A stretch of DNA of 33,254 bases. Source: Actinomycetota bacterium. GTDB taxonomy: Bacteria; Actinomycetota; Acidimicrobiia; Acidimicrobiales; CADCTF01. The notes under the pieces were generated by a model. The model ran no database searches. It was not told where the DNA came from and saw only the letters and a program-made list of their open reading frames with translations. The DNA is taken from positions 1 through 33,254 of the forward strand of contig JAHWJU010000015.1 of assembly GCA_019348255.1 (NCBI GenBank), given 5' to 3'. Position numbers and translations under genes: made by a program. Positions 8,222 through 14,791 of the stretch are shown piece after piece (positions within the stretch are counted from its first letter, which is position 1; each line of letters begins with the position of its first letter).

Positions 8222-8869
8222 GTGGACCGGCTCGCGGTGTTCAAGGCGCTCGGGGACAACACCCGGTATGCGATCTACCTGGAGCTGGCCCGGGCCTCCG
8301 CCCCCCGCTCCACGGCCGAGGTTGCCGAGTTGCTCGACCTGCACCCCAACACGGTACGCCCCCATCTCGAGCGCATGCGGGAGATCGGGTTGCTGCAGGT
8401 GGAGGCGTCCGCCCAGGGGACGGTGGGCCGTCCCCAGCACCGTTACTCTCTGGCCCCCGACGCGCCCTCGCTCGGCCTGGAGCCCCCGCCGTGGCCGGTG
8501 CTGGCGAAGATGCTGGCCGACGTCGCCGCTTTCATGGCCCCCGATCCCGACGACGTCGCTGCCATGGGATGGGAACAGGGACGGGCCGCCGCCGACCGCC
8601 GCCGCGGCACTCCCTGCGTAGATGCGCTGGCCGACGCCCTGGGCGAGCTCGGATTCGATCCCGTCACCGCCAGCGACGGCAGGGCGGCCAGCATCGCCTT
8701 CACCAGTTGCCCTTACCGGGAGCTGGCCGAGGCCTACCCGGAACTGGTGTGCAACCTCCACCGGGGGCTGATCGAGGGCTTCGTGGACGAGGCCGGTGGC
8801 GCCGACGTCACCGCCTTCGCCACGCTGGCCGATCGCGATCCTTGTCATGTAGAGCTCGTGGCCCGGTAG
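8222..8869 (+). CDS. SufR-like winged-helix regulator with conserved cysteines
   Basis: A 215-aa transcriptional regulator. Residues 1-75 form an ArsR/SufR-type winged helix (AVFKALGDNTRYAIYLEL, then AEVAELLDLHPNTVRPHLERM as the recognition unit, then the wing with GRPQHRYSL). The C-terminal half holds Cys163, Cys177 and Cys208, with His180 just after Cys177; a further Cys132 lies upstream. The C-x13-C-x30-C spacing with a nearby His resembles the cluster-binding region of SufR-type Fe-S-sensing repressors. That function is inferred from family resemblance and from the neighbours, an Mrp carrier (divergent) and an ErpA-like protein (34 nt downstream). The GTG start is leaderless with a -10-like box 7 nt upstream. 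It probably represses its own and the mrp promoter through the inverted repeat at 8190-8213. Confidence 0.82.
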   Translation: MDRLAVFKALGDNTRYAIYLELARASAPRSTAEVAELLDLHPNTVRPHLERMREIGLLQVEASAQGTVGRPQHRYSLAPDAPSLGLEPPPWPVLAKMLADVAAFMAPDPDDVAAMGWEQGRAAADRRRGTPCVDALADALGELGFDPVTASDGRAASIAFTSCPYRELAEAYPELVCNLHRGLIEGFVDEAGGADVTAFATLADRDPCHVELVAR

Positions 8870-8903
8870 CCTAGGAAATGACACAGTTGCTGAGGAGGCT
8901 CCA

Positions 8904-9248
8904 GTGAGCAGCACGACCCAGACCGACACCATCACCCTGAGCGACGCAGCCGTCGCCAAGGTGGCCGAGCTCGTTGCTCAGGAGGGCCAGGCCGATCTCG
9001 CCCTTCGGGTAGCAGTGCGGCCCGGTGGCTGCTCGGGCTTCAGCTATGAGATGTTCTTCGACTCCGACGTGGCCGACGACGACGTGCAGCTGAGCTTCGG
9101 CGAGGTTCGGGTGCTGGTCGACCCCGCCAGCTCGAAGCTGCTGTCGGGGGCCACCCTCGACTACAAGGACGGGCTTCAGGGCGCCGGGTTCGCCATCAAC
9201 AACCCCAACGCGCAGCGCACCTGCGGCTGCGGCCAGTCCTTCTCCTGA
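8904..9248 (+). CDS. erpA: A-type iron-sulfur cluster carrier (ErpA/IscA family)
   Basis: A 114-aa HesB/IscA-family protein that accepts assembled Fe-S clusters and passes them to target enzymes. The three ligand cysteines are Cys43 (GGCSGFSY) and Cys107/Cys109 (TCGCGQSF), matching the family C-x(60-65)-CGC pattern. Length is normal. The GTG start at 8904 has a GAGGAGG site at 8892-8898 with 5-nt spacing, so unlike its neighbours it has a leader. A TAGCCT hexamer overlaps the end of the upstream regulator gene and could be its own -10 box, though co-transcription with the regulator is also possible. Whether it is ErpA or another A-type paralogue cannot be settled from sequence alone. Confidence 0.9.
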   Translation: MSSTTQTDTITLSDAAVAKVAELVAQEGQADLALRVAVRPGGCSGFSYEMFFDSDVADDDVQLSFGEVRVLVDPASSKLLSGATLDYKDGLQGAGFAINNPNAQRTCGCGQSFS

Positions 9249-9287
9249 GCCGCCTGGTCGCGTTCGCATAGAGAGCGCGGCGTCGGG

Positions 9288-9818
9288 TCAGCGAAACGAC
9301 CCGGCCCGCCCGGGGCCGAGCGCCGTGGCGGTGGCGACGGCCACCAGCGCCAGGCCGGCGACCACCGCGGCGAGTACCTCGAACCCCTGCACGCCACCAG
9401 CGCCGGCAGAGATCAAGGCGTCCGGTTCGACGCGGGAGCACAGATCCGACCGGAACCCTCCGGCGCCGCGGGTCAGCAGCAGACCCACCCGCTCCCCGTT
9501 GCCGGGGGCGACGCCGCACGAGGCGTCGTCGGCCGCACTGAAGACCTCGACCGTCTCGCCGAGATCGCCCTTCACAGCCGATTCCACCTGGAACTGGTTG
9601 ATCACTGTTCGCGCTCCGGTCGCGCCCGGCTCGGTGGCCAGGGGGTCGTTGCGGCCGAGGTAGGTGCCGACGAAGGCGGCATCGGCGTTTGCCAGCCTCG
9701 GTCCGACGGAGGAGTCGGGGCCGGCGGCGCAGGAGCAGGCGGCCGCGGGTTCCGCCGTTGCCACCAGGGCCGCCGCGGCAAACGAGAGTGCAAGCGCGAA
9801 GACGAAGATACGCGTCAT
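9288..9818 (-). CDS. secreted membrane-anchored NTR/TIMP-like protein
   Basis: A 176-aa exported protein. A signal peptide (residues 1-27, hydrophobic core FVFALALSFAAAALVATA, cleavage near AAA) is followed at once by CSC, the N-terminal cysteine motif of netrin/TIMP-like (NTR) modules. The middle has the beta-rich pattern of that fold (AFVGTYLG, QFQVESAVKGDLGETVEVFS) and further cysteines in ASCGVAPGNGE and SDLCSR, which could pair with the CSC cysteines. A C-terminal transmembrane helix (about 146-168) and a short basic tail anchor it outside the cell. Bacterial members have no established function. The ATG lies 6 nt after a TAGGCT hexamer, so the start looks leaderless. It is convergent with erpA and divergent from the RNA methyltransferase gene. 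Confidence 0.75.
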   Translation of the reverse strand: MTRIFVFALALSFAAAALVATAEPAAACSCAAGPDSSVGPRLANADAAFVGTYLGRNDPLATEPGATGARTVINQFQVESAVKGDLGETVEVFSAADDASCGVAPGNGERVGLLLTRGAGGFRSDLCSRVEPDALISAGAGGVQGFEVLAAVVAGLALVAVATATALGPGRAGSFR

Positions 9819-9824
9819 GGCCGC

Positions 9825-9830
9825 AGCCTA
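9825..9830 (-). promoter_or_regulatory. putative -10 box, leaderless start of the NTR/TIMP-like gene
   Basis: TAGGCT on the minus strand (9830 to 9825), then 6 nt and ATG at 9818. Confidence 0.45.
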
Positions 9831-9853
9831 CGGGCGGTAGGTTGCCCGGCGCG

Positions 9854-10597
9854 GTGTCAGAACCCTCACCTCGTGATCGCTTCGTGACCGTCTACGGCCG
9901 CAAGCCGGTGCTGGAGGCGCTGGCCGACGACCGGCTGGCCGTGGACAAGCTGCTGCTGGCAGATAGCGCTCGCGGCGACGCAGTCCAGCAATTGATCGCC
10001 GCGGCGGGCCGCCGCGGGGTCGAGGTGCGTCGGGTCCCGGCCCAGCAGGTGACCAGGATCTCCCGCAACGGCCGCCACGATCAGGGGGTGGTGGCGGATG
10101 TGGTGGCGCCGGCGCTGCGGCGATTGTCGGCCGAGGTGGCGGCGACACTGTCGGGGCCGGTGTTGGTGCTCGACGGAATCACCAATCCCCAGAACGTGGG
10201 GATGATCCTGCGTACGGCAACGGCGGCGGGCCTGGCCGGCGTTGTGCTGCCACGGGTGGGCGTGGCCGATCTCGGGCCGCTGGTGATCAAGGCATCGGCC
10301 GGGGTGGCTTTCGAGGCCCCGGTGTTGCGGGCGCACGACGTGGCTTCCGCGGTGGAGCTGTTGCGGGAGGGGGGATTCCGCATCTTCGGGTTGTCATCCG
10401 GGTCGAACCGCTTGCTGTGGGACGCCCGCCCCTTCCCCGAGCGCAGCGCCTTCGTGCTGGGGAGTGAGACCGCCGGCCTCAGCGTCGCGGTGGACGATGA
10501 GCTTTCCATCCCCATGGCCGGCCACGTCGAGTCGCTGAACGTGGCGGTGGCGGCCGGGCTGCTGTGCTTCGAGCTGGTCCGCCGGCAACTGTCGTGA
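9854..10597 (+). CDS. rlmB: TrmH/SpoU-family RNA 2'-O-methyltransferase, RlmB-like
   Basis: A 247-aa SPOUT methyltransferase expected to 2'-O-methylate ribose in RNA; RlmB modifies a guanosine of 23S rRNA. An N-terminal substrate-binding domain (GRKPVLEAL, then RHDQGVVADV) leads into the SPOUT domain with motif 1 NPQNVGMILRTA, motif 2 VLGSETAGLS and motif 3 IPMAGHVESLNVAVAAGLL, which together form the knotted SAM site. The start chosen is GTG 9854; GTG 9884 is an alternative directly before the conserved VYGRKPV. The frame stays open upstream to 9689, but those residues are not conserved and run antisense to the secreted-protein gene. The TGA overlaps the next gene's GTG by 4 nt. The exact target base cannot be read from sequence. 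Confidence 0.87.
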   Translation: MSEPSPRDRFVTVYGRKPVLEALADDRLAVDKLLLADSARGDAVQQLIAAAGRRGVEVRRVPAQQVTRISRNGRHDQGVVADVVAPALRRLSAEVAATLSGPVLVLDGITNPQNVGMILRTATAAGLAGVVLPRVGVADLGPLVIKASAGVAFEAPVLRAHDVASAVELLREGGFRIFGLSSGSNRLLWDARPFPERSAFVLGSETAGLSVAVDDELSIPMAGHVESLNVAVAAGLLCFELVRRQLS

Positions 10598-12141
10598 TCT
10601 CCTTCACCCTCAACGGGTGCGATGTCGAGGTGGGGGGCGGAGAGGAGTCGCTCCTGGACGTGCTCCGCGAGCGACTGGGGGTCCGTTCGGCCAAGGACGG
10701 CTGCAGCCCGCAGGGGCAATGCGGTTGCTGCACGGTCCTGGTAGACGGGCGGCCCCGGGTGGCGTGCGTGACGCCGGCCCGGCGGGTGGTGGGCCGGGAG
10801 GTCACCACCCTGGAAGGGTTCGAGCCGGCGCTGCGGGACCGTTGGGCCCAGGCCTTGGTGGGCACCGGTGGCAGTCAGTGCGGCTTCTGCACCCCGGGCA
10901 TCCTGGTGCGGCTGGCGGCGCTGGCCGATGCCACGCCGGCCGCTGTCGACCAGGCGCTCCTGGCCCATCTCTGCCGCTGCACCGGCTGGCAGACGATCAG
11001 GGAGGCCGCCGCCGCGGTCGCCCAGGGGACCGAAACCCCGGACCAGGGGCGGGACTTCGAGGCCGCGCGGCGGCGCGCCACGATCGAGGGGGGCGGGCCC
11101 CAGCGCGTCGGCCCTGAGGTGGTGCTCGGCGCTGGCGGCTTCGCCGAGGACACCGCTCCCCCCGACGCTCTCGTGGCCGTTCCCGATGCCGGAGGCGGCT
11201 GGGCGGTGGGCGAGACCCTGGCCGAGGCGAGGAGGGCGGCCCAGAAGGTGCAGGGCCGGCGCACGACACGCCCCTTGGCGCATCCCCTCGAGGTGCCAGA
11301 AGGGGACTGGGCGGTGACGCTGCAGACCACCTGGGTCGAGCCGGCCTATCTCGAACCGGACGCCAGTTGGTGCCTCCCCGGCGGTCGACCCGTCAGCCCT
11401 CTGGCCAACGGTGGAGCCTTCGGTGGCAAGGCGGCATCGATCGCCCCAGCGGCGGCACGGCAGCTGGCCGACAACCATGGTCGGGCGGTGCGGGTGGTGC
11501 TGTCGCGCGAGGACACCGTCCGCCTGGGCCCGAAGCGGCCTCCCATGGCGGCTGGTGTCCGGGACGATGGGTCCGGCCTCGTGCGGGTGGCCCGCACTGC
11601 CGGCATCTCCCAGGCCATATCGGCGGTGGCCCCCGCCCTCCAGGTCGACGAGGTGGACGTGGCGGGGCCGCCCACGTCGGCCGCGATGCGGACTGCCGGC
11701 TGGGCCGAGGCAGCGGTCCTGCTGGCGGCGGTACGGGGCAAGGCCGAGGTGGTGGCTCCCAACGGGGCCACGGCCGCCGCTTGCGTGCTTCCCGGCGGAG
11801 ACATGCACGTGCGGGTTTCCTGCGGCGACCCCCTCGACCCTGTGGTGCTGCGCTCCTACTGCGTGGGGGCTGCCCACATGGCGCTCGGCTGGGTCACCTC
11901 GGAGGGCATCGCCGTCGACGAAGAGGGTGTGGTGCACGACCTCACCATCCGCTCCTTCGGCGTGCTGCGGGCCCAGGACATGCCCCACGTGCACGTCGAG
12001 ATCGACCCGCCCGGCGCCGGCGCCGGGGCCGGGAACCCCGTCAACGGATCAGACGCCGTGTTCGCGGCGGTGGCGGCCGCCGTCTGGCTCGACAGGGGGC
12101 TGCCCCCGCAGTGGCCCACAGAGAGGGAGAAACTCGCATGA
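10594..12141 (+). CDS. compact fusion of a [2Fe-2S] subunit and a reduced molybdopterin-subunit-like region (xanthine dehydrogenase family)
   Basis: A 515-aa protein. Residues 1-140 are a complete small subunit of the xanthine dehydrogenase/CO dehydrogenase family: first cluster Cys37, Cys43, Cys46, Cys58 and second cluster Cys96, Cys99, Cys127, Cys129 (CGFC ... CRC). The remaining 370 residues resemble scattered parts of the molybdopterin subunit: GAGGFAED, the wing-like segment before LEPDASW, NGGAFGGKA (the GGxFGGK motif), LSREDT, and a C-terminal stretch with GAAHMALGW and SFGVLRAQDMPH. Normal large subunits have roughly 700-800 residues, so about half is absent, and the usual GxGE active-site segment reads NGSDAV. 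No FAD subunit is nearby. It overlaps rlmB and ridA by 4 nt each. It may be a redox protein with an altered or lost molybdenum site; activity is unknown. Confidence 0.72.
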   Translation: MISFTLNGCDVEVGGGEESLLDVLRERLGVRSAKDGCSPQGQCGCCTVLVDGRPRVACVTPARRVVGREVTTLEGFEPALRDRWAQALVGTGGSQCGFCTPGILVRLAALADATPAAVDQALLAHLCRCTGWQTIREAAAAVAQGTETPDQGRDFEAARRRATIEGGGPQRVGPEVVLGAGGFAEDTAPPDALVAVPDAGGGWAVGETLAEARRAAQKVQGRRTTRPLAHPLEVPEGDWAVTLQTTWVEPAYLEPDASWCLPGGRPVSPLANGGAFGGKAASIAPAAARQLADNHGRAVRVVLSREDTVRLGPKRPPMAAGVRDDGSGLVRVARTAGISQAISAVAPALQVDEVDVAGPPTSAAMRTAGWAEAAVLLAAVRGKAEVVAPNGATAAACVLPGGDMHVRVSCGDPLDPVVLRSYCVGAAHMALGWVTSEGIAVDEEGVVHDLTIRSFGVLRAQDMPHVHVEIDPPGAGAGAGNPVNGSDAVFAAVAAAVWLDRGLPPQWPTEREKLA

Positions 12142-12488
12142 CCAAACCGCTCGGGCCCTACTCGCCACTCGTGCGGGCCGGCGACTGGCTGGTGACGGCC
12201 GGGCAGTTGGGGCTGCGCGACGGCAAGCTGGTCGCAGGGGGCATCGAGGCCGAGACGGCCCAGGCCATGGCCAACCTGCGCACGCTGCTGGAGGCGGAGG
12301 GGGCAGCGCTGCAGTCCATCGTCAAGACCACCGTCTTCCTCGTCGAGATCGAGGACTGGCCCAGGATGAACACCCCGTATCTCGACGCGCTGGGCGATCA
12401 CCGGCCGGCCCGGTCCGCCGTCGCCGTGGCGGCGCTGCCGATGGGAGCCCGGGTGGAGATTGAGGCCTGGGCCTATGTCGGGCGATGA
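12138..12488 (+). CDS. ridA: RidA-family enamine/imine deaminase
   Basis: A 116-aa RidA (YjgF/YER057c/UK114) protein, normally a trimer that hydrolyses reactive enamine/imine intermediates. Seen: PYSPLVRAGDWLVTAGQLG at the N-terminus (interrupted here by no gap), TAQAMANLRTLLEAEG, VVFLVEIEDW-like central strand, and the C-terminal PMGARVEIEAWA containing the Arg that binds the carboxylate of the substrate in active RidA enzymes. The ATG overlaps the stop of the Fe-S/molybdopterin-like fusion gene by 4 nt (ATGA), so the two are translationally coupled. This suggests the fusion protein acts on a nitrogen-containing compound, but that is inference. Confidence 0.88.
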   Translation: MTKPLGPYSPLVRAGDWLVTAGQLGLRDGKLVAGGIEAETAQAMANLRTLLEAEGAALQSIVKTTVFLVEIEDWPRMNTPYLDALGDHRPARSAVAVAALPMGARVEIEAWAYVGR

Positions 12489-12654
12489 TGGAGCCGTGCT
12501 CGGCGCCGGCCTCGTCGCAGTGGTGATCCTGTTCGTTCTCCCGCCACTGTTCCTCATGACGGGAGCGGTGGTCTCGGCGGTGATGGGATGGGCGCTCAGG
12601 GCCAGGGCCGAGGAGGACCACGTCGGCAGCGAGCTCATAGACCTCAACTACTGA
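12475..12654 (+). CDS. small single-pass or hairpin membrane protein
   Basis: A 59-residue frame starting at ATG 12475, overlapping the 3' end of ridA by 14 nt. After a short acidic start it has a long hydrophobic stretch (about residues 7-42) that could form one or two membrane helices, then RARAEEDHVGSELIDL, a charged tail. No family was recognised. The overlap with ridA and a clear hydrophobic profile support it being real, but it lacks a strong ribosome-binding site. It ends 13 nt before the convergent glnR-like gene. Confidence 0.5.
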   Translation: MSGDDGAVLGAGLVAVVILFVLPPLFLMTGAVVSAVMGWALRARAEEDHVGSELIDLNY

Positions 12655-12667
12655 CGGCGAAGCCTTC

Positions 12668-13348
12668 CTAAATCGACCATCGGGGCTGGCCGAACTTGTA
12701 GCCCACGGATCTCACCGTCTGGATGAGGTTGGCGTGCTCCTCGCCGAGCTTGGCCCGCAGCCGCCTGATGTGGACGTCGACCGTGCGGGCTCCGCCGTAG
12801 TACTCATAGCCCCACACCCGCGACAGCAGGATCTCCCGGGTGAAGACCTTGCCGGGGTTGGTGGCCAGGAACTTGAGCAGCTCGTACTCCATGTAGGTGA
12901 GGTCGAGCGGCCGGCCGCCTATGGCAGCCTGATAGGTCTCGAGGTTGAGCACTAGGGGCCCGTATTCGACCAGCTCGGGCCGGGTGCCCGTCCCGGTGCG
13001 CCAGAAAAGGTGCTTCAGGCGGGCTTCCAGCTCGCGGGGGTGGAAGGGCGCGAGGCAGAAGTCGTCGAACAGGTCGTCACGCAGCTCCAGGTCCGACAGC
13101 TGCGCACCGGAGACGAGGAGCAGCACGGGCTCGAGGGGGACGTCGCGGCGGCGCAGCGTCCGACAGAGGGTGAAGGCGCCGTCGGGGTCGGTGTCGGCGA
13201 CCACGATGGCACCGGCCCAGCCATCGTCGGGCTCGAGGCGGCCGGCGGCCTCGACGCTGCCCGCCGACTTCCAGGGGTAGCCGCCCAGGTCGAGCGCCTG
13301 CGCCAGCTCGGGCGGCGCCGGGTCCGGGAACAGGAGGAGCGGTTCCAT
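12668..13348 (-). CDS. glnR: GlnR-like OmpR-family orphan response regulator
   Basis: A 226-aa transcription factor with a receiver-like N-terminal domain (1-115) and an OmpR/PhoB winged helix (125-222). The DNA-binding part, with LTYMEYELLKFLATNPGKVF, WGYEYYGG and RTVDVHIRRLRAKLG, closely matches actinobacterial GlnR, the global nitrogen regulator. The receiver domain departs from the standard phosphoacceptor layout, as in GlnR, whose receiver dimerises without normal phosphorylation. ATG 13348 is chosen; longer reading would run into the glnA gene upstream. It starts 4 nt after the stop of the glnA2-like gene, so both are probably one transcript. Other OmpR-family members such as MtrA or PhoP are alternatives, but location beside three glutamine synthetase genes favours GlnR. 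Likely targets include the boxes at 14718-14756. Confidence 0.75.
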   Translation of the reverse strand: MEPLLLFPDPAPPELAQALDLGGYPWKSAGSVEAAGRLEPDDGWAGAIVVADTDPDGAFTLCRTLRRRDVPLEPVLLLVSGAQLSDLELRDDLFDDFCLAPFHPRELEARLKHLFWRTGTGTRPELVEYGPLVLNLETYQAAIGGRPLDLTYMEYELLKFLATNPGKVFTREILLSRVWGYEYYGGARTVDVHIRRLRAKLGEEHANLIQTVRSVGYKFGQPRWSI

Positions 13349-13352
13349 CGCT

Positions 13353-14690
13353 CTACAAGGTTGGCAGGTAGCGGTCGAGCTCGAACTGGGTGACCTGGGT
13401 CTTGTAGGCCGACCACTCGTCGCGCTTGTTGCGGATGAACCATTCGAAGACGTGCTCGCCCAACGCATCGGCCATGAGCTCGGAGCGTTCCATGAGATCG
13501 ACCGCCTCGGACAGGCTGCCGGGCAGCGAGGTGATGCCTTCGGCCAGCCGCTCCTCAGGAGTCATCTCATAGAGGTTCTCGGCGGTCTCGGGCGGGAGCT
13601 TGTAGTCCTCCTCGATCCCCTTCAGCCCGGCGGCGAGCACGACGGCGAAGGTGAGGTAGGGGTTGCAGGACGGGTCCGGCGCCCGGTACTCGATCCGGGT
13701 GGAATCGACCCGACCCTTCTTGGCGTGGGGGACGTTGATGATCGCGGAGCGGTTGTTGCGGGCCCAGCTCACGTAGACGGGTGCCTCGTATCCGACGACG
13801 AGCCGCTTGTAGGAGTTGACCCACTGGTTCGTCACCGCCGTCAGCTCGCGGGCATGGGCCAGGACGCCGGCGATGAAGCCCTTGGCCACCACCGACAGAC
13901 CGTGTTCGTCGGCCGGATCGTGGAAGGCGTTCTCGTCCCCCTCGAACAACGAGAAATGGGTGTGCATCCCGGATCCCTGGACCCCGACCATGGGCTTGGG
14001 CATGAACGTGGCGTGCACCCCCTTGTCCTGTGCCAGCTCCTTGACGATGAGCCGCACCGTCATCACCGTGTCGGCCATGGAGAGGGCGTCGGTGTAGCGG
14101 AGGTCGATCTCGTGCTGGCTGGGGCTGTCCTCGTGCTGGCTGTACTCCACTGGGATCCCGAGGTCCTCGAGCGTGAGCACTGTCTTGCGGCGCAGCTCGC
14201 TGCCCGTGTCGTTGACGGTCATCTCGAAATAGGAGCCGTGGTCGAGGGGCTGCAGTGGCAGTGCCGGGTCGGAGCCGGCGAAGTAGAAGTACTCGATCTC
14301 GGGCGCGGCGAAGAACGAAAAGCCCATGCTCCGTGCCCGCTCCATCTGGCGGCGCAGGACCTGCCGGGGGCAGCCGGCGAAGGGGGATCCGTCGAGGTTG
14401 ACCACGTCGCAGAACATGCGCGCCACCGGCACGCCGTCCTGGCCCCTCCAGGGCAGGATCTGGAAGGTCTTCGCGTCCGGCCTGGCCAGCACGTCGGACT
14501 CCTGGACCCGGCTGAACCCGTCGACGGCCGAGCCGTCGAAGGTCATGCCCTCTTCCAGCGCGTTCTCGAGCTCGGCCGGGGTGATGCTGAAGCCACGGCG
14601 GATGCCGAGAACGTCGGTGAACCACAGCTGGATGTAGCGGATGCTGCGTTCTTCGACCATCCGCATGACGTAGTCCTGGTGACGTTGCAC
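13353..14690 (-). CDS. glnA2: type I glutamine synthetase, GlnA2-like (GSI-alpha)
   Basis: A 445-aa ATP-dependent ligase making glutamine from glutamate and ammonia, or a relative with modified substrate. It aligns well from memory with mycobacterial GlnA2: EERSIRYIQLWFTDVLG at the start, MTFDGSAVDGF, PEIEYFYF with metal-binding Glu, SQHEIDLRY, GSGMHTHFSLF, VNSYKRLVVGYEAP and NRSAIINVP. It lacks the extra loop of GSI-beta enzymes, and the position of the adenylylation Tyr loop reads NLYEMTPEER, which retains a Tyr but not the usual DLPPEE context; control by GlnE is therefore doubtful. Some actinobacterial GlnA paralogues act on polyamines, so glutamine synthesis is not certain. The GTG start has a GACACT hexamer 6 nt upstream. 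glnR-like follows in the same transcript. Confidence 0.87.
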   Translation of the reverse strand: MQRHQDYVMRMVEERSIRYIQLWFTDVLGIRRGFSITPAELENALEEGMTFDGSAVDGFSRVQESDVLARPDAKTFQILPWRGQDGVPVARMFCDVVNLDGSPFAGCPRQVLRRQMERARSMGFSFFAAPEIEYFYFAGSDPALPLQPLDHGSYFEMTVNDTGSELRRKTVLTLEDLGIPVEYSQHEDSPSQHEIDLRYTDALSMADTVMTVRLIVKELAQDKGVHATFMPKPMVGVQGSGMHTHFSLFEGDENAFHDPADEHGLSVVAKGFIAGVLAHARELTAVTNQWVNSYKRLVVGYEAPVYVSWARNNRSAIINVPHAKKGRVDSTRIEYRAPDPSCNPYLTFAVVLAAGLKGIEEDYKLPPETAENLYEMTPEERLAEGITSLPGSLSEAVDLMERSELMADALGEHVFEWFIRNKRDEWSAYKTQVTQFELDRYLPTL

Positions 14691-14696
14691 CCGGTC

Positions 14697-14702
14697 AGTG
14701 TC
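14697..14702 (-). promoter_or_regulatory. possible -10 box for the glnA2-like gene
   Basis: GACACT on the minus strand, 6 nt before the GTG at 14690. The spacing matches the leaderless genes here but the first base departs from TANNNT. Confidence 0.3.
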
Positions 14703-14717
14703 GCAGCCGATTCCGCC

Positions 14718-14756
14718 GTTACCGCCCCGTTCACAGAACGTTCACACAACGGGAAC
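14718..14756. promoter_or_regulatory. four 11-bp phased boxes, GlnR- and PHO-box-like operator
   Basis: GTTAC at 14718, GTTCAC at 14729, GTTCAC at 14740 and GGGAAC at 14751 are spaced by exactly 11 bp, one DNA turn. The layout resembles actinobacterial GlnR boxes (alternating GTNAC and GAAAC units with 6-nt spacers). The two central units also resemble the PhoP box of Streptomyces, a direct repeat of GTTCAC-type 11-mers. It lies between divergent glutamine synthetase genes, about 25 bp upstream of the GSII -10 box. The probable binder is the GlnR-like protein encoded at 12668-13348; PhoP or MtrA are alternatives. Confidence 0.6.
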
Positions 14757-14778
14757 GGCGGAGTAACGCCGGCCTCGC

Positions 14779-14784
14779 TACCGT
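14779..14784 (+). promoter_or_regulatory. putative -10 box, leaderless GSII start
   Basis: TACCGT followed by 7 nt and the ATG at 14792, with no Shine-Dalgarno sequence in between. Confidence 0.45.
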
Positions 14785-14791
14785 GCGGCGC

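Noticed and set aside
9249-9287. Terminator between erpA and the secreted-protein gene
   Set aside because: Only a 5-bp GCCGC/GCGGC pairing with a long loop and no T tract.
10081-11994. A 637-codon minus-strand frame antisense to rlmB and the fusion gene
   Set aside because: Same shadow effect; no domain and no start signal.
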